Made by a program: the position numbers and the translations under genes | Shown here: positions 33,037 through 42,800 of the stretch, piece by piece | Layout of the letters: each line of letters begins with the position of its first letter | How positions within the stretch are numbered: position 1 is the stretch's first letter | The notes under the pieces: generated by a model | Seen by the model: the letters and a program-made list of their open reading frames with translations, nothing else | Told to the model about the DNA's origin: nothing | Databases searched by the model: none | NCBI RefSeq assembly: GCF_036409475.1 | Contig: NZ_JAYRCK010000008.1 | Location: 62,001-126,000 of the forward strand | Direction of reading: 5' to 3' | DNA: 64,000 nt | DNA from: Scandinavium sp036409475 | Lineage (GTDB): Bacteria > Pseudomonadota > Gammaproteobacteria > Enterobacterales > Enterobacteriaceae

Positions 33037-33354
33037 ATGTCCTGGTTAATTCTTGTTGTTGCGGGTCTTCTTGAAGTGGTTTGGGCTGTTGGCCTGAAAT
33101 ATACCCATGGTTTTAGTCGCCTGGTGCCAAGCGTGATTACCGCCACCGCGATGATTGCCAGTATCGCGTTACTTGCCTGGGCGATGAAAACGCTGCCGGT
33201 CGGCACGGCTTACGCCATCTGGACCGGCATCGGGGCTGTCGGGGCTGCGGTAACGGGCATTATTTTGTTGGGTGAGTCTGCAAGCCCTGCACGTATTTTC
33301 AGCCTGGTGCTGATCGTCTGCGGCATTATCGGCCTGAAACTCAGCGCTCACTAA
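33037..33354 (+). CDS. sugE: guanidinium exporter SugE/Gdx (SMR family)
   Basis: A 105-residue, four-helix small multidrug resistance family protein that exchanges protons for guanidinium and some quaternary ammonium ions. It has the SMR start MSWLILVVAGLLEVVWAVGL with the essential Glu13, and GTAYAIWTGIGAVGAA, near-identical to E. coli. The guanidine-II riboswitch directly upstream supports the substrate. Its stop overlaps the convergent blc stop by four bases. Confidence 0.96.
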   Translation: MSWLILVVAGLLEVVWAVGLKYTHGFSRLVPSVITATAMIASIALLAWAMKTLPVGTAYAIWTGIGAVGAAVTGIILLGESASPARIFSLVLIVCGIIGLKLSAH

Positions 33355-33881
33355 TAAGTCTGATTCACCCATATAAGTTTCCCTACCGGGAAGCCTTGCC
33401 GGGTCGCGATATCCAGCATTTGCTGTTTCATTTCAGGAGAAAGGGTCGGCGTGCGGGCAAGTATCCACAAATAGTCGCGATCCGGCCCACAAACCAACGC
33501 ATGACGGTATTCTTTATCCAGCGCGATAATATTGTAACCGCCATAGAAGGGGCCAAAGAATGACACTTTCAACGCCGCCTGATTTGGCGGGCCAGTAAAG
33601 TAAGCGACACCCTCTGTTTTTTGCCACATCCCGCGATCGGGATTATAGCCTTTATTCAGCACGTCAATGCCACCATCACTTCGCAGGCTGTACGTCGCGG
33701 TGACTTTCTCCAGACCACTCTCGAAGTTGTGATCCAGCCGGGCGATTTCATACCAGGTGCCAAGGTAGCGGTTGGCGTCAAAGGGAGAAACAACGGTCAC
33801 GCCCGGCGGCGGGACGGGGTTACTACAGGCAACAACCAAAAACGCAGCGGCAACAGTCGCAATGAGGGGCAGCAGACGCAT
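33351..33881 (-). CDS. blc: outer-membrane lipocalin Blc
   Basis: A 176-residue lipoprotein lipocalin that binds lysophospholipids and is expressed in stationary phase. Signal peptide with lipobox LVVAC (Cys 19), lipocalin motif 1 (RYLGTWYEIARLDH), and the motif CGPDRDYLWILARTP. In E. coli ampC lies between blc and frdD; here frdD follows directly, with only a terminator between. Confidence 0.95.
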   Translation of the reverse strand: MRLLPLIATVAAAFLVVACSNPVPPPGVTVVSPFDANRYLGTWYEIARLDHNFESGLEKVTATYSLRSDGGIDVLNKGYNPDRGMWQKTEGVAYFTGPPNQAALKVSFFGPFYGGYNIIALDKEYRHALVCGPDRDYLWILARTPTLSPEMKQQMLDIATRQGFPVGKLIWVNQTY

Positions 33882-33953
33882 GGCAATGTCCTTGCAGGTT
33901 TTTTTGTAAGTGTAGAACCAGGCGGGAAAAATGTACGGCGGGCAGAAAGAAAT

Positions 33954-33975
33954 ATGCCCGGCGTGTGCCGGGCAT
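33954..33975 (-). terminator. terminator of the frdABCD operon
   Basis: ATGCCCGGC and GCCGGGCAT form a perfect nine-base-pair stem with a four-base loop just beyond the frdD stop; the minus-strand sequence that follows is T-rich. The equivalent E. coli element is the ampC attenuator, but there is no ampC here. Confidence 0.8.
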
Positions 33976-33982
33976 CTCAGCT

Positions 33983-34342
33983 TTAGATGAAAATGATCCC
34001 CACAAGAGTGACGATAGTCAGGATCGCCGCCAGGCCATAGAACACCCACTTGCCGTTTGGCACGTGAATTTTCAGGTCATGCATCGCGTGGTGAATACGG
34101 TGCAGGCCACACCAGAGTGGCAGCACAATCATCAGGAACAGGAACGCGCGGCCAATAAAGCTTTGGGCAAAGGTCAGTACGCGCTCATAGCTGAACGCGT
34201 CATGTGGTGCGAGGCCCAGTGGCAGCAGAACGCCCACCAACAGCACGATCACAGGGGCAATAATGGCGCCCCACATGCCGCCTGCGCCAAACAAGCCCCA
34301 GAATACCGGTTCGTCTGAACGTTTCGGATTTGGATTGATCAT
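33983..34342 (-). CDS. frdD: fumarate reductase membrane anchor subunit D
   Basis: A 119-residue membrane anchor with three helices that, with FrdC, binds menaquinol and holds FrdAB on the cytoplasmic face. It begins MINPNPKRSDEPVFWGLFGA and contains LPLWCGLHRIHHAMHDLK, as in E. coli. The ATG at 34342 was chosen because it gives the conserved N-terminus. Last gene of frdABCD. Confidence 0.97.
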   Translation of the reverse strand: MINPNPKRSDEPVFWGLFGAGGMWGAIIAPVIVLLVGVLLPLGLAPHDAFSYERVLTFAQSFIGRAFLFLMIVLPLWCGLHRIHHAMHDLKIHVPNGKWVFYGLAAILTIVTLVGIIFI

Positions 34343-34352
34343 CTCGGTCTCC

Positions 34353-34748
34353 TTACCAGAACAGCGCGACAAACAGGATGATGACCGTGACCACCATCGT
34401 CACGCCCCACAGCCCTTTAATCACAGGCTCTGGCCCCAGTTTTTCGCCTTTCACAATCACGTTAGCGGCTTTTGGCGCCAGTTCGAACCAGGTTTTGGTG
34501 TGCAGCAACGCCGCCGCCAGGGTTATCAGGTTCAGAATAACCACGATCGGGTTTTGCAGAAAACCGACGTACCCGGCCCAGGACTCCGCGCCATGTTTCA
34601 GGGCAAATAGCCCGTAAATCAGAACGATACTGAACCAGACGGTCGGCACTGAGGTGCCTTCACGCAGCATGTAGAAACGGTAAAAAGGCAGTTTCTTCCA
34701 CCACGTTGACGTCATCGGCTGGACATAGGGTTTACGTTTTGTCGTCAT
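34353..34748 (-). CDS. frdC: fumarate reductase membrane anchor subunit C
   Basis: A 131-residue, three-helix anchor subunit with the quinone-site region TSTWWKKLPFYRFYMLREGT, essentially the E. coli protein. Two ATGs are adjacent; the second (34748), six bases from AAGGAG, gives the E. coli N-terminus MTTKRKPY. Third gene of the anaerobic fumarate respiration operon. Confidence 0.97.
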   Translation of the reverse strand: MTTKRKPYVQPMTSTWWKKLPFYRFYMLREGTSVPTVWFSIVLIYGLFALKHGAESWAGYVGFLQNPIVVILNLITLAAALLHTKTWFELAPKAANVIVKGEKLGPEPVIKGLWGVTMVVTVIILFVALFW

Positions 34749-34758
34749 CATGCACTCC

Positions 34759-35493
34759 TTAGCGTGGTTTCAGGGTAGCGATAAGAAAGTCTTTTGAGCT
34801 TTCCACTTTACCCTGCTGAATGGCGGCTGCCGGGTCGACATGCTTTGGACAGACTTCCGAGCAGAAACCGACGAACGTACAGCTCCAGACGCCATTCTTG
34901 CCGTTGAGCTGCGCCATGCGTTCTTTCTTACCGTGGTCGCGATTGTCTTCGTTATAGCGGTGCGCCAGGGTGATAGCGGCCGGGCCGATGAACTCCGGGT
35001 TCAGGCCAAACTGCGGACAAGCGGCATAGCAAAGGCCACAGTTGATACATCCCGAGAACTGATGGTATTTCGCCATCTGCGCCGGAGTTTGCTTGTTCGG
35101 CCCCTGATCCGGCGTGCGCGGGTTGCCGATGATATACGGCTTAATCGCTTCCAGACTTTCGATAAAGTGGGTCATATCGACCACCAAATCGCGCTCAATC
35201 GGGAAGTTCGCCAGCGCCTCAACCTTCAGGCCGTTGGTGTATTCACGCAGGAACGTTTTACAGGCAAGCTTGGGCACTTTGTTGACCATCATGCCGCAGG
35301 AGCCGCAAATCGCCATGCGACAGGACCAGCGATAGCTTAAGTCCGGCGCGAGGTTATCTTTGATGTAGCCAAGCGCATCAAGTAATGAAGTTTGCTCATC
35401 GTAAGGCACTTCATAGAAAGCGCTGTGCGGGGCCGTGTCCACTTCCGGGTTGTAGCGCGCGATCTCGATTTTCAGGTTTTTCATCTCAGCCAT
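34759..35493 (-). CDS. frdB: fumarate reductase iron-sulfur subunit
   Basis: A 244-residue subunit carrying electrons from menaquinol to FrdA. It has the [2Fe-2S] motif SCRMAICGSCG and the C-terminal clusters CINCGLCYAACP and CTFVGFCSEVCPKHVDP for [4Fe-4S] and [3Fe-4S]. All cluster cysteines are present. The ATG at 35493 overlaps the end of frdA by eight bases, implying coupled translation. Confidence 0.98.
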   Translation of the reverse strand: MAEMKNLKIEIARYNPEVDTAPHSAFYEVPYDEQTSLLDALGYIKDNLAPDLSYRWSCRMAICGSCGMMVNKVPKLACKTFLREYTNGLKVEALANFPIERDLVVDMTHFIESLEAIKPYIIGNPRTPDQGPNKQTPAQMAKYHQFSGCINCGLCYAACPQFGLNPEFIGPAAITLAHRYNEDNRDHGKKERMAQLNGKNGVWSCTFVGFCSEVCPKHVDPAAAIQQGKVESSKDFLIATLKPR

Positions 35494-37276
35494 TTGCCGT
35501 CTCCTTCTTGTCGGCAGCTTCCGCTTCTGCACCGTAAACGCGTTTCGCCGGTGGCAGCGTTGTGATTTTCACGTCGCTGTAATCAAGGCGTGTGGTGCCG
35601 TCCGCGTCGCGGTAGGCGAGAGTGTGCTTGAGGAAGTTAACGTCATCGCGCTCGGTACAGCCTTCGTCGAGACGCTGATGCGCACCGCGTGACTCTTTAC
35701 GCGCCATGGCGGAATGCGCCATACATTCGGCAACGTTCAGGCCGTGGCCCAGCTCGATGGTGTAAAGCAAGTCGGTGTTGAAGACGCTGGACGTGTCGGT
35801 AATGCGCACACGCTTGAAGCGTTCCTGCAGTTCAGCCAGCTTGTCGATGGTTTTCTGCATCAGTTCCGGCGTGCGGTAAATGCCGCAGCCTTCTTCCATC
35901 GACAGACCCATTTCATCGCGGATCTTCGCCCAGTTCTCGTTGCCTTCCTGATTGACCAGTGCTTTCAGGCGTTTTTCGACATCAACCACCTGTGCGTCCA
36001 GCGCAGCGCTGTTGGCAACGCCTACGGTAGAAGCACGCTCCATGGCCCGTTCGCCCGCCATGCGGCCAAAGACCACCAGTTCTGCCAGAGAGTTTGAACC
36101 GAGACGGTTTGCGCCATGCAGACCCACAGAAGAGCATTCGCCAACGGCAAACAGCCCTTTGATGCGGGTTTCACACTGCTGATCGGTTTCGATACCGCCC
36201 ATGGTGTAGTGCGCGGTTGGGCGCACCGGAATCGGTTCTTTCACCGGATCGACACCGACATAAGCTTTCGCCAGTTCACAAATGAACGGCAGACGCTCAA
36301 GCAGTTTTTTCTCGCCCAGATGGCGCAGGTCAAGGTAGACCACATCGCCGCGTGGCGTTGGAATGGTGTTGCCTTTGCGCCACTCATGCCAGAACGCCTG
36401 CGACACTTTGTCGCGCGGGCCGAGTTCCATGTATTTGTTCTTCGGCTCGCCGAGCGGGGTTTCCGGGCCCATGCCGTAATCCTGCAAATAACGGTAGCCG
36501 TCTTTGTTGACCAGAATCCCGCCTTCACCGCGGCAACCTTCAGTCATCAGGATGCCGGAACCCGGCAGCCCGGTTGGGTGATACTGCACGAATTCCATAT
36601 CGCGCAGTGGCACGCCATGGCTCAGCGCCATGCCCATACCGTCGCCGGTCACGATGCCGCCGTTGGTGTTATAGCGATAAACGCGCCCTGCTCCGCCCGT
36701 GGCCATCACCACCGCATTGGCACGAATTTGCACCAGCTCGCCTTCCATCATGTTCATCGCCACCAGGCCACGGGCCTGACCGTCATCGACCAGAATGTCG
36801 AGGACAAAATGTTCGTCGAAGCGCTGAATTTGCGGGAATTGCAAAGAGGTCTGAAAGAGCGTGTGCAGCATGTGGAAGCCGGTTTTATCGGCGGCAAACC
36901 ACGTACGTTCGATTTTCATCCCGCCGAAGCGACGCACGTTCACGGAACCGTCTTCACGGCGGCTCCACGGACAGCCCCATTGCTCAAGCTGGGTCATTTC
37001 GGTTGGGCAGTGATGGACGAAGTAATCCACCACGTCTTGCTCGCAAAGCCAGTCGCCGCCGGCAACCGTGTCGTGGAAATGGTACTCAAAGCTGTCATGA
37101 TCCTGCGCGACGGCGGCAGAACCCCCTTCGGCTGCCACGGTGTGGCTACGCATGGGGTAGACTTTAGAAATCAGTGCGATTTTAGCGTTGGGATTAGCTT
37201 GTGCTGCGGCAATGGCAGCCCGTAATCCCGCACCGCCAGCGCCTATAACGGCAAGATCGGCATGAAAGGTTTGCAC
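35486..37276 (-). CDS. frdA: fumarate reductase flavoprotein subunit
   Basis: The 596-residue catalytic subunit reduces fumarate to succinate in anaerobic respiration. FAD-binding N-terminus ADLAVIGAGGAGLRAAIAAA, the covalent-FAD histidine segment MRSHTVAAEGGSAA, and the active-site region HPTGLPGSGILMTEGCRGEG are all present. Slightly shorter than E. coli (602) but otherwise co-linear. An FNR-like site lies upstream. Long open frames on the opposite strand are shadows. Confidence 0.98.
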   Translation of the reverse strand: MQTFHADLAVIGAGGAGLRAAIAAAQANPNAKIALISKVYPMRSHTVAAEGGSAAVAQDHDSFEYHFHDTVAGGDWLCEQDVVDYFVHHCPTEMTQLEQWGCPWSRREDGSVNVRRFGGMKIERTWFAADKTGFHMLHTLFQTSLQFPQIQRFDEHFVLDILVDDGQARGLVAMNMMEGELVQIRANAVVMATGGAGRVYRYNTNGGIVTGDGMGMALSHGVPLRDMEFVQYHPTGLPGSGILMTEGCRGEGGILVNKDGYRYLQDYGMGPETPLGEPKNKYMELGPRDKVSQAFWHEWRKGNTIPTPRGDVVYLDLRHLGEKKLLERLPFICELAKAYVGVDPVKEPIPVRPTAHYTMGGIETDQQCETRIKGLFAVGECSSVGLHGANRLGSNSLAELVVFGRMAGERAMERASTVGVANSAALDAQVVDVEKRLKALVNQEGNENWAKIRDEMGLSMEEGCGIYRTPELMQKTIDKLAELQERFKRVRITDTSSVFNTDLLYTIELGHGLNVAECMAHSAMARKESRGAHQRLDEGCTERDDVNFLKHTLAYRDADGTTRLDYSDVKITTLPPAKRVYGAEAEAADKKETANG

Positions 37277-37413
37277 GACATTCCTCCAGATTGTTGTTAT
37301 TTCGCAACACGCATTACCAAAGGTAGCTCACCCATGCGGCACGGCAATTGCGAAAGCGATTCCACTGCTCCTTTATGGGTAAAACAGTATATCCGTATGA
37401 ATGAGGGGGAAAT

Positions 37414-37427
37414 TTGACGCGTTCGAT
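37414..37427. promoter_or_regulatory. candidate FNR site upstream of frdA
   Basis: In the 311-base region 37277-37587 between divergent frdA and epmA, TTGACGCGTTCGAT approximates the FNR palindrome TTGAT-N4-ATCAA and resembles the FNR site of the E. coli frd promoter read from the minus strand. Anaerobic induction of frd is established in E. coli. I see no gene in this region. Confidence 0.5.
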
Positions 37428-37587
37428 TTTTTTGCTGTTCTGCGCTGCCGTTTATCATCGAAATTGATGGATTGTGTCACGAAATTGGCTTCTTCAATAA
37501 AATCCGCCTTTAAATCGGGTCAGATTTGTCTCGCTCCGGCGTTGAGAGTAGACTTCGTGCCTTTGTTTGCATTCGGAGAGTTTTACC

Positions 37588-38565
37588 ATGAGCGAAACGG
37601 CAACCTGGCAGCCGAGCGCCTCCATCCCCAATCTGTTAAAACGTGCGGCCATCATGGCGGAGATCCGCCGCTTTTTTGCTGACCGCGGCGTGCTGGAGGT
37701 GGAAACGCCCTGCATGAGTCAGGCAACGGTGACGGATATTCATCTGGTGCCGTTTGAAACGCGTTTCGTCGGCCCGGGCCATTCTCAGGGTATCAATCTC
37801 TACATGATGACCAGTCCGGAATACCACATGAAGCGCCTGCTGGCGGCGGGATGTGGCCCGGTGTTTCAGCTGTGTCGTAGTTTCCGCAATGAAGAGATGG
37901 GGCGTCATCACAACCCGGAATTCACCATGCTGGAGTGGTACCGTCCGTACTACGACATGTATCGCCTGATCAATGAAGTGGATGATTTGCTGCAACAGGT
38001 GCTTGAGTGCCAGCCCGCGGAAAGCCTCTCTTACCAGCAGGCGTTCCAGCGCCATCTGGAAATTGATCCGCTGTCAGCGGATAAAACTCAGCTACGTGAA
38101 GTGGCGGCGAAGCTCGACTTAAGCAATATCGCCGATACCGAAGAAGATCGCGATACCCTGCTGCAGCTGCTGTTTGCCATGGGCGTTGAACCGCACATTG
38201 GTAAAGATCGCCCAACGTTTGTCTATCACTTCCCGGCAAGCCAGGCTTCACTGGCGCAAATCAGCACCGAAGATCACCGCGTAGCTGAGCGCTTCGAGGT
38301 TTATTACAAAGGTATTGAGCTGGCGAATGGTTTCCACGAACTCACGGATTCCCGCGAACAGCAGCAGCGTTTTGAGCAGGATAACCGCAAGCGTGCTGCA
38401 CGCGGCCTGCCGCAGCAGCCGATTGATGTGAATCTGCTGGAAGCGCTGAAAGCAGGCCTGCCAGATTGTTCCGGCGTTGCGCTGGGAGTTGATCGTCTGG
38501 TGATGCTGGCGTTAGGCGCAGAAAGCCTGGCTGAAGTGATTGCTTTCACGGTGGATAAAGCCTGA
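37588..38565 (+). CDS. epmA: EF-P--lysine lysyltransferase EpmA (GenX/PoxA)
   Basis: A 325-residue class II lysyl-tRNA synthetase paralogue lacking the anticodon-binding domain; it attaches (R)-beta-lysine to K34 of EF-P. Class II motif 2 is FQLCRSFRNEEMGRHHNPEFTML, split here by reading FRNEE as the core, and motif 3 is GVALGVDRLVML. Near-identical to E. coli. Works with epmB and efp in this window. GGAGAG precedes the ATG. Confidence 0.97.
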   Translation: MSETATWQPSASIPNLLKRAAIMAEIRRFFADRGVLEVETPCMSQATVTDIHLVPFETRFVGPGHSQGINLYMMTSPEYHMKRLLAAGCGPVFQLCRSFRNEEMGRHHNPEFTMLEWYRPYYDMYRLINEVDDLLQQVLECQPAESLSYQQAFQRHLEIDPLSADKTQLREVAAKLDLSNIADTEEDRDTLLQLLFAMGVEPHIGKDRPTFVYHFPASQASLAQISTEDHRVAERFEVYYKGIELANGFHELTDSREQQQRFEQDNRKRAARGLPQQPIDVNLLEALKAGLPDCSGVALGVDRLVMLALGAESLAEVIAFTVDKA

Positions 38566-38606
38566 CTTATTGCCCTTCAATTATTGGTCGCAATTAAGAA
38601 ATACAT

Positions 38607-38648
38607 CCACATCACTTATAGGTTAGGGTTAACCTATAAGTGATGTGG
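38607..38648. repeat. perfect 19-bp inverted repeat with 4-base loop
   Basis: Arms 38607-38625 and 38630-38648 are exact reverse complements (outer CCACATCACT, inner ATAGGTTA), followed by CACTGTTTTTAT. It lies 41 bases after the epmA stop and 98 bases before the next gene. The T run suggests an epmA terminator; the length and perfection also suit a recent insertion boundary or regulator site. Confidence 0.7.
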
Positions 38649-38746
38649 CACTGTTTTTATGATTATTTGAATTCTGGAATAACCGTCACACTATAAACAA
38701 CTTGTGATGCTATTTTAGCTTCCTTTGTCAGGGAAGTGAAAAAATA

Positions 38747-39454
38747 ATGGATGATTTGATTTTCTGCAAAGTGGATAAACTTGGGTTTCCACATTGGGAT
38801 GGTATAGATTTTCTTCGCTGGAAGGTAATGCCAACTAACTGGGATTTTGCCACAGGCGATGCTTATCTCTGGTTATATAAAACAGCCTGGCTAGTCCATC
38901 ACCGGGACCTGATTAAGCAGTATGCGCGTGAAGCACAAATTCCTGATTTTCTGCTGGCGGGTGTCGCTGTTTCAGAGGTAGGAGGAATGCCTGAAAGAGC
39001 AAAAAGTATTGGCGTGCTTCAGGCTAAGCAAGTGATAGACGAAATCAGAGGAGAGAAAAACAAATACTCGAATACAACTTCAGTCGGTTCTATCGCGATC
39101 CAGTTAGGCGTTGCTGCCCAAACGCTGGGTATTGATCCTACAACATTAGATCACTTCCAGCAGTTTCGCTTATCGCAATGCCTTTTAGATAATAGTTTTA
39201 ATATCAGAGTGGTTGCCTTTCATTTACGTGACTTAATTCTTTTTGATAACCCAAAAGCGAATACCTCTGTTCTTACTGATGAGCAGATAATCCTTGCAGG
39301 TTCTCGTTATAATCGAGGCGTCCAGAGAAATGCCAATGACATTATACGGTCCATTTATCAACCAATAGGATCACCGGTGCGAGAATACAGTGAGTATGGC
39401 CGTCGCATTATCGAGAAAAAAGCATCCTTGATCAAAATACTGGAGGGAAGATAA
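38747..39454 (+). CDS. lytic-transglycosylase-like protein, possible effector
   Basis: A 235-residue protein without signal peptide or membrane helix. I do not recognise the exact family, but the core follows the lytic transglycosylase/goose-lysozyme pattern: LLAGVAVSEVGG with candidate catalytic Glu77, SIGVLQ (compare GLMQ) at 87-92, TSVGSIAIQLGVAAQTLG at 111-128, and SRYNRGVQ (compare AYNxG) at 186-193. Such enzymes cleave the glycan backbone of murein. The gene is accessory, lies between epmA and mscM, and its stop abuts the start of a small membrane protein gene. Together these suggest a wall-degrading toxin with a cognate inhibitor. GGGAAGTG precedes the ATG. Function is inferred from motifs. 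Confidence 0.6.
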   Translation: MDDLIFCKVDKLGFPHWDGIDFLRWKVMPTNWDFATGDAYLWLYKTAWLVHHRDLIKQYAREAQIPDFLLAGVAVSEVGGMPERAKSIGVLQAKQVIDEIRGEKNKYSNTTSVGSIAIQLGVAAQTLGIDPTTLDHFQQFRLSQCLLDNSFNIRVVAFHLRDLILFDNPKANTSVLTDEQIILAGSRYNRGVQRNANDIIRSIYQPIGSPVREYSEYGRRIIEKKASLIKILEGR

Positions 39455-39769
39455 ATGACATGGAAAATGTTTACCCTTGGTTTTATCTGGTTCTGGGTGG
39501 CAATTGTTGACATCCTGCTGTTTTCGACCAGAGACAAAGAGTGGATGATAGGCAGCGGTGAAATTAATGATTTCTGTCAGCTGGTTCACTCTATTCTGGA
39601 AGACGACACCCGATATTTCGGCGTGCTGATGACACTCCCGCTCTTTTTCCCTCTGCTTTACGTTATCTTCTGGAAGAAAATTCGCCATGGGTATTTGTGG
39701 TTACTGTTGACCACTGTTTTTGCTTATTGGCTGTGGCAGTTTTTCGTTCGCTACTATTGGTGTTTTTAG
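39455..39769 (+). CDS. small three-helix membrane protein, possible immunity partner
   Basis: A 104-residue protein with hydrophobic stretches at about residues 5-23 (MFTLGFIWFWVAIVDILLF order), 53-72 (YFGVLMTLPLFFPLLYVIFW) and 80-98. No family recognised. Its ATG directly follows the upstream stop (TAA-ATG) with GGAGGGAAG inside the upstream gene, so translation is coupled. Coupled small membrane proteins next to murein hydrolases are often immunity proteins; a holin-like role is an alternative. Confidence 0.55.
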   Translation: MTWKMFTLGFIWFWVAIVDILLFSTRDKEWMIGSGEINDFCQLVHSILEDDTRYFGVLMTLPLFFPLLYVIFWKKIRHGYLWLLLTTVFAYWLWQFFVRYYWCF

Positions 39770-39815
39770 CCAGATGCCTTCTCGCACGGAAGAAAGCATC
39801 TGTCCTCGGTTGTGC

Positions 39816-42800
39816 TTACAAACTCCCCGCCGTCCGTCCACGCCCTGCTGACGTCATCGTTCTACCCGTCTTGCGGCCATCCATTGTTTCCAGACGCATC
39901 TGGAACGGTGGGAACGGCATATCGATTCCGTGTTCACGGAAGCCTGCCAGGATCAGCTGGTGGATCTCATGGCGCAGCGGCATGCGATGCCCCATTTCAG
40001 CGGCGTAGATACGAAGTTCGAAGATCTGAATCCCCTGCTGCAAATCGACCAGGAAGACTTCCGGCGCCGGGTTGTCTATCACGTACGAGCAGCGTTCGGC
40101 GGCTGTCATCAGGATTTGCGTCACTTCTTCGCTGTTGGCATCGGAAGGCGCCGGAACGGTTAACACCACGCGAGTCACCGAGTCCGAAAGCGACCAGTTA
40201 ATAAACTGCTCGGTGATAAAGGCTTTGTTCGGCACGATGATCTCTTTGCGGTCCCAGTCGCTTATCGTGGTCGCACGGGTGTTGATCTTAGTGACGCTAC
40301 CCGTCAGGTCGCGGATCGTCACGGTATCGCCGATACGGATCGGTTTCTCAAACAGGATGATCAGGCCGGAAATAAAGTTGGCAAAAATCTCCTGCAAGCC
40401 AAAACCAAGCCCGACACCTAATGCGGCAACCAGCCACTGCAGCTTCGCCCACTCTATGCCGATCATCGAGAAACCGACCAGGCCGCCAATCAGCATCAGC
40501 AGATATTTGGTGATGGTGGTAATCGCATAACCTGTGCCTGGCGTCAGGTTGATGTGCTGCAACACCGCCAGCTCCAGTAGAGCAGGAAAGTTTCGCACCA
40601 GTTGGGTGGTGATGATAAAGACCAGAATCGCAATCAGCACCGCGCCGAGCGTAATCGGCTCCAGGCTTTCGACCCCCTGAACCGTCGAGGTGGCATCCCA
40701 GAGAGAGATGTTTTCGAGGAAGCCAAAGGCGGAGTGAATTTCTGACCACAGCACGATAACCGAGACCAGGGCGATCAACATCAGGATCGAACGCACCAGG
40801 CGCAGGGATTGTGCGCTCAATGTGTCGAGATCGACTTCGGCAATATCGACTTCCGCCGATCCTTCCAGGCTGGTGGAGTGATGAGGATCTTCTTCACCGC
40901 GTGCGCGATGAGCAAGCATTTCGGCCCGACGATGTTTGGCGCGGTCAAAGGCAATTCGGCGGCGCTGGATAAGCATCCAACGACGAATGACATGGTAAAC
41001 CACCAACAGCAGGAACCAGATGGCGACAGACGTTTCCAGTCGAACGAGCAAGGCTTCGGCTGTTGCCAGATAACCGACGGCTGCCGCCAGAATCGCGGCC
41101 AGTGGCGCACCTAAAAGCAGATTCCACAACACCCGGTTAATCATGTTGTCACCGTTGCCCTCTCTGTCGAGGTACAGCGGAATACCGGCACGTTTAAGGC
41201 TCAGCGTCACCACCGCCAGCGCCCCGCAAATCAGCATAAAGCAGAGCCTGCCGAGCGAGGCCGAAAACTCACGGTCGTTGAGATTATCGAACATGATTAA
41301 CGCCATAATCAGCGGCACGATAAGCCCGATGCTCATCAGGTAGTAGCGCATCGCACGGGCAACGCGGTTACGCGGCCAGCCAAAGTGGGCAACGAACAGG
41401 CCATTTGGGCGAGCGAAGGCGGCACAGATCATCACCACCCACAGTAGCGGCACCGTAGCCGTTACGCCGTCGCCAATTGCCACAGCCAGCGGATAAGGCC
41501 ACGCTTCCTGTAAACCGTAGCCGAGCGTCATCCACAGCACTGGCAGCGGTGAGGCCACCAGAATCGACCAGAAAACGGTCCGTAGCGTTAGCCAGAAATG
41601 GTCTTGTGTCACTTTGCCGACACGGCTGCTTGAACGCTCCAGAAAACGCGTGAAATGCTTGCGAGAGCTGATGCTAAAGCCCACAAGGATCAGCGCCGCG
41701 AAGAGGGGAATCAGCGTTTCTTTGCTGGTTAACATCATCACCGAGGCTTTGCCAAGCTGACTGACGGTGTCCAGTGAAATCAGCCGACGCAGGTCCTGAA
41801 CGATGCTCAGTGGCCACGCGAAGGTGATTGCGCTGACATCGGATGTCCAGAAGAGATAGCGGTGCGTGGCTTCGTTAATCTCTTTTAACGCGTCTTCTAA
41901 CTGACCATTTGCCACTTTCAGCTTGGTCAGTTCCAGGATTAGCGTATCGCCTCCCTGCAGCAGAGAATTCAGCAGCTCGCGCTGCGTGCGCAGCTGAGCG
42001 TCGAGAATACGGGATTCTTCGCTCGACAGAGGCTGCCCGTCGGCCTGCTGGATTTGGCGTAATTGCGGCTGCTTGCTGAGGAGATCTTCATAGCGCAGAC
42101 GATGCACACGCAGCTGCGCCATTTCGGTATCGAGCTGCTGCGGTTTAGGCATTTCCGGTAAACGGGCTACCTGGGCACGCAGAGCTTCACCCAGCAGATT
42201 CGAGGAACCCAGCCATTGCGACTGCTCGCGCAGCGTGTTGAGCGCCTGACGAACCTGCAACGTTTGATTGGTCGCCTGACGCTGCTGTGATGCCACTAAA
42301 TCCATACGCTGAGCCTGCTGGTTCAGAGCCTGCGAAAGCTCGCGGTTGGTAGAGAATTGTTTGACCAGATCCGGTGGCAGATTGGCACTGTTTTCTGCCA
42401 GCAGCTCGGTGCTTTCCAGGGCCTTTTCGGCTTCGCGCTGACGCTGACTGTTGAGCTGGTTACGTAGCGCCTGCAAATAAGCATCAAGCTGTTCGCTCTG
42501 CTTTTGCGCCAGCTCAGAGCGCATTCTTGCCAGCTCCTGGCGGTTGTTGGCCGACAGTTGCGCCAGTTCCAGTTCGTTGACCAATGCTTTCAGCTTCGCG
42601 GATTCCGCCTGCAGGCTGAGGTTTTGCGCCTGAGCCGTGTTGCCTGTGGCGCTGCCGACACGACGTTCCACCTCGTTTAGCTGACGGCGAGCGTCGGTTT
42701 GCTGCTGAGGAAGCTGATTCAGAGAGTCGGCGATTTCGCGGGCGCGTTCTTGTTCCTGCTGCGCCTGACGGCTTTTTTCCAGCAGTTGGCTGCTGACCTG

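Noticed and set aside
36116..37225. 369-codon open frame opposite frdA
   Set aside because: It is antisense to a fully conserved frdA and has a His/Arg/Ala-rich shadow composition.
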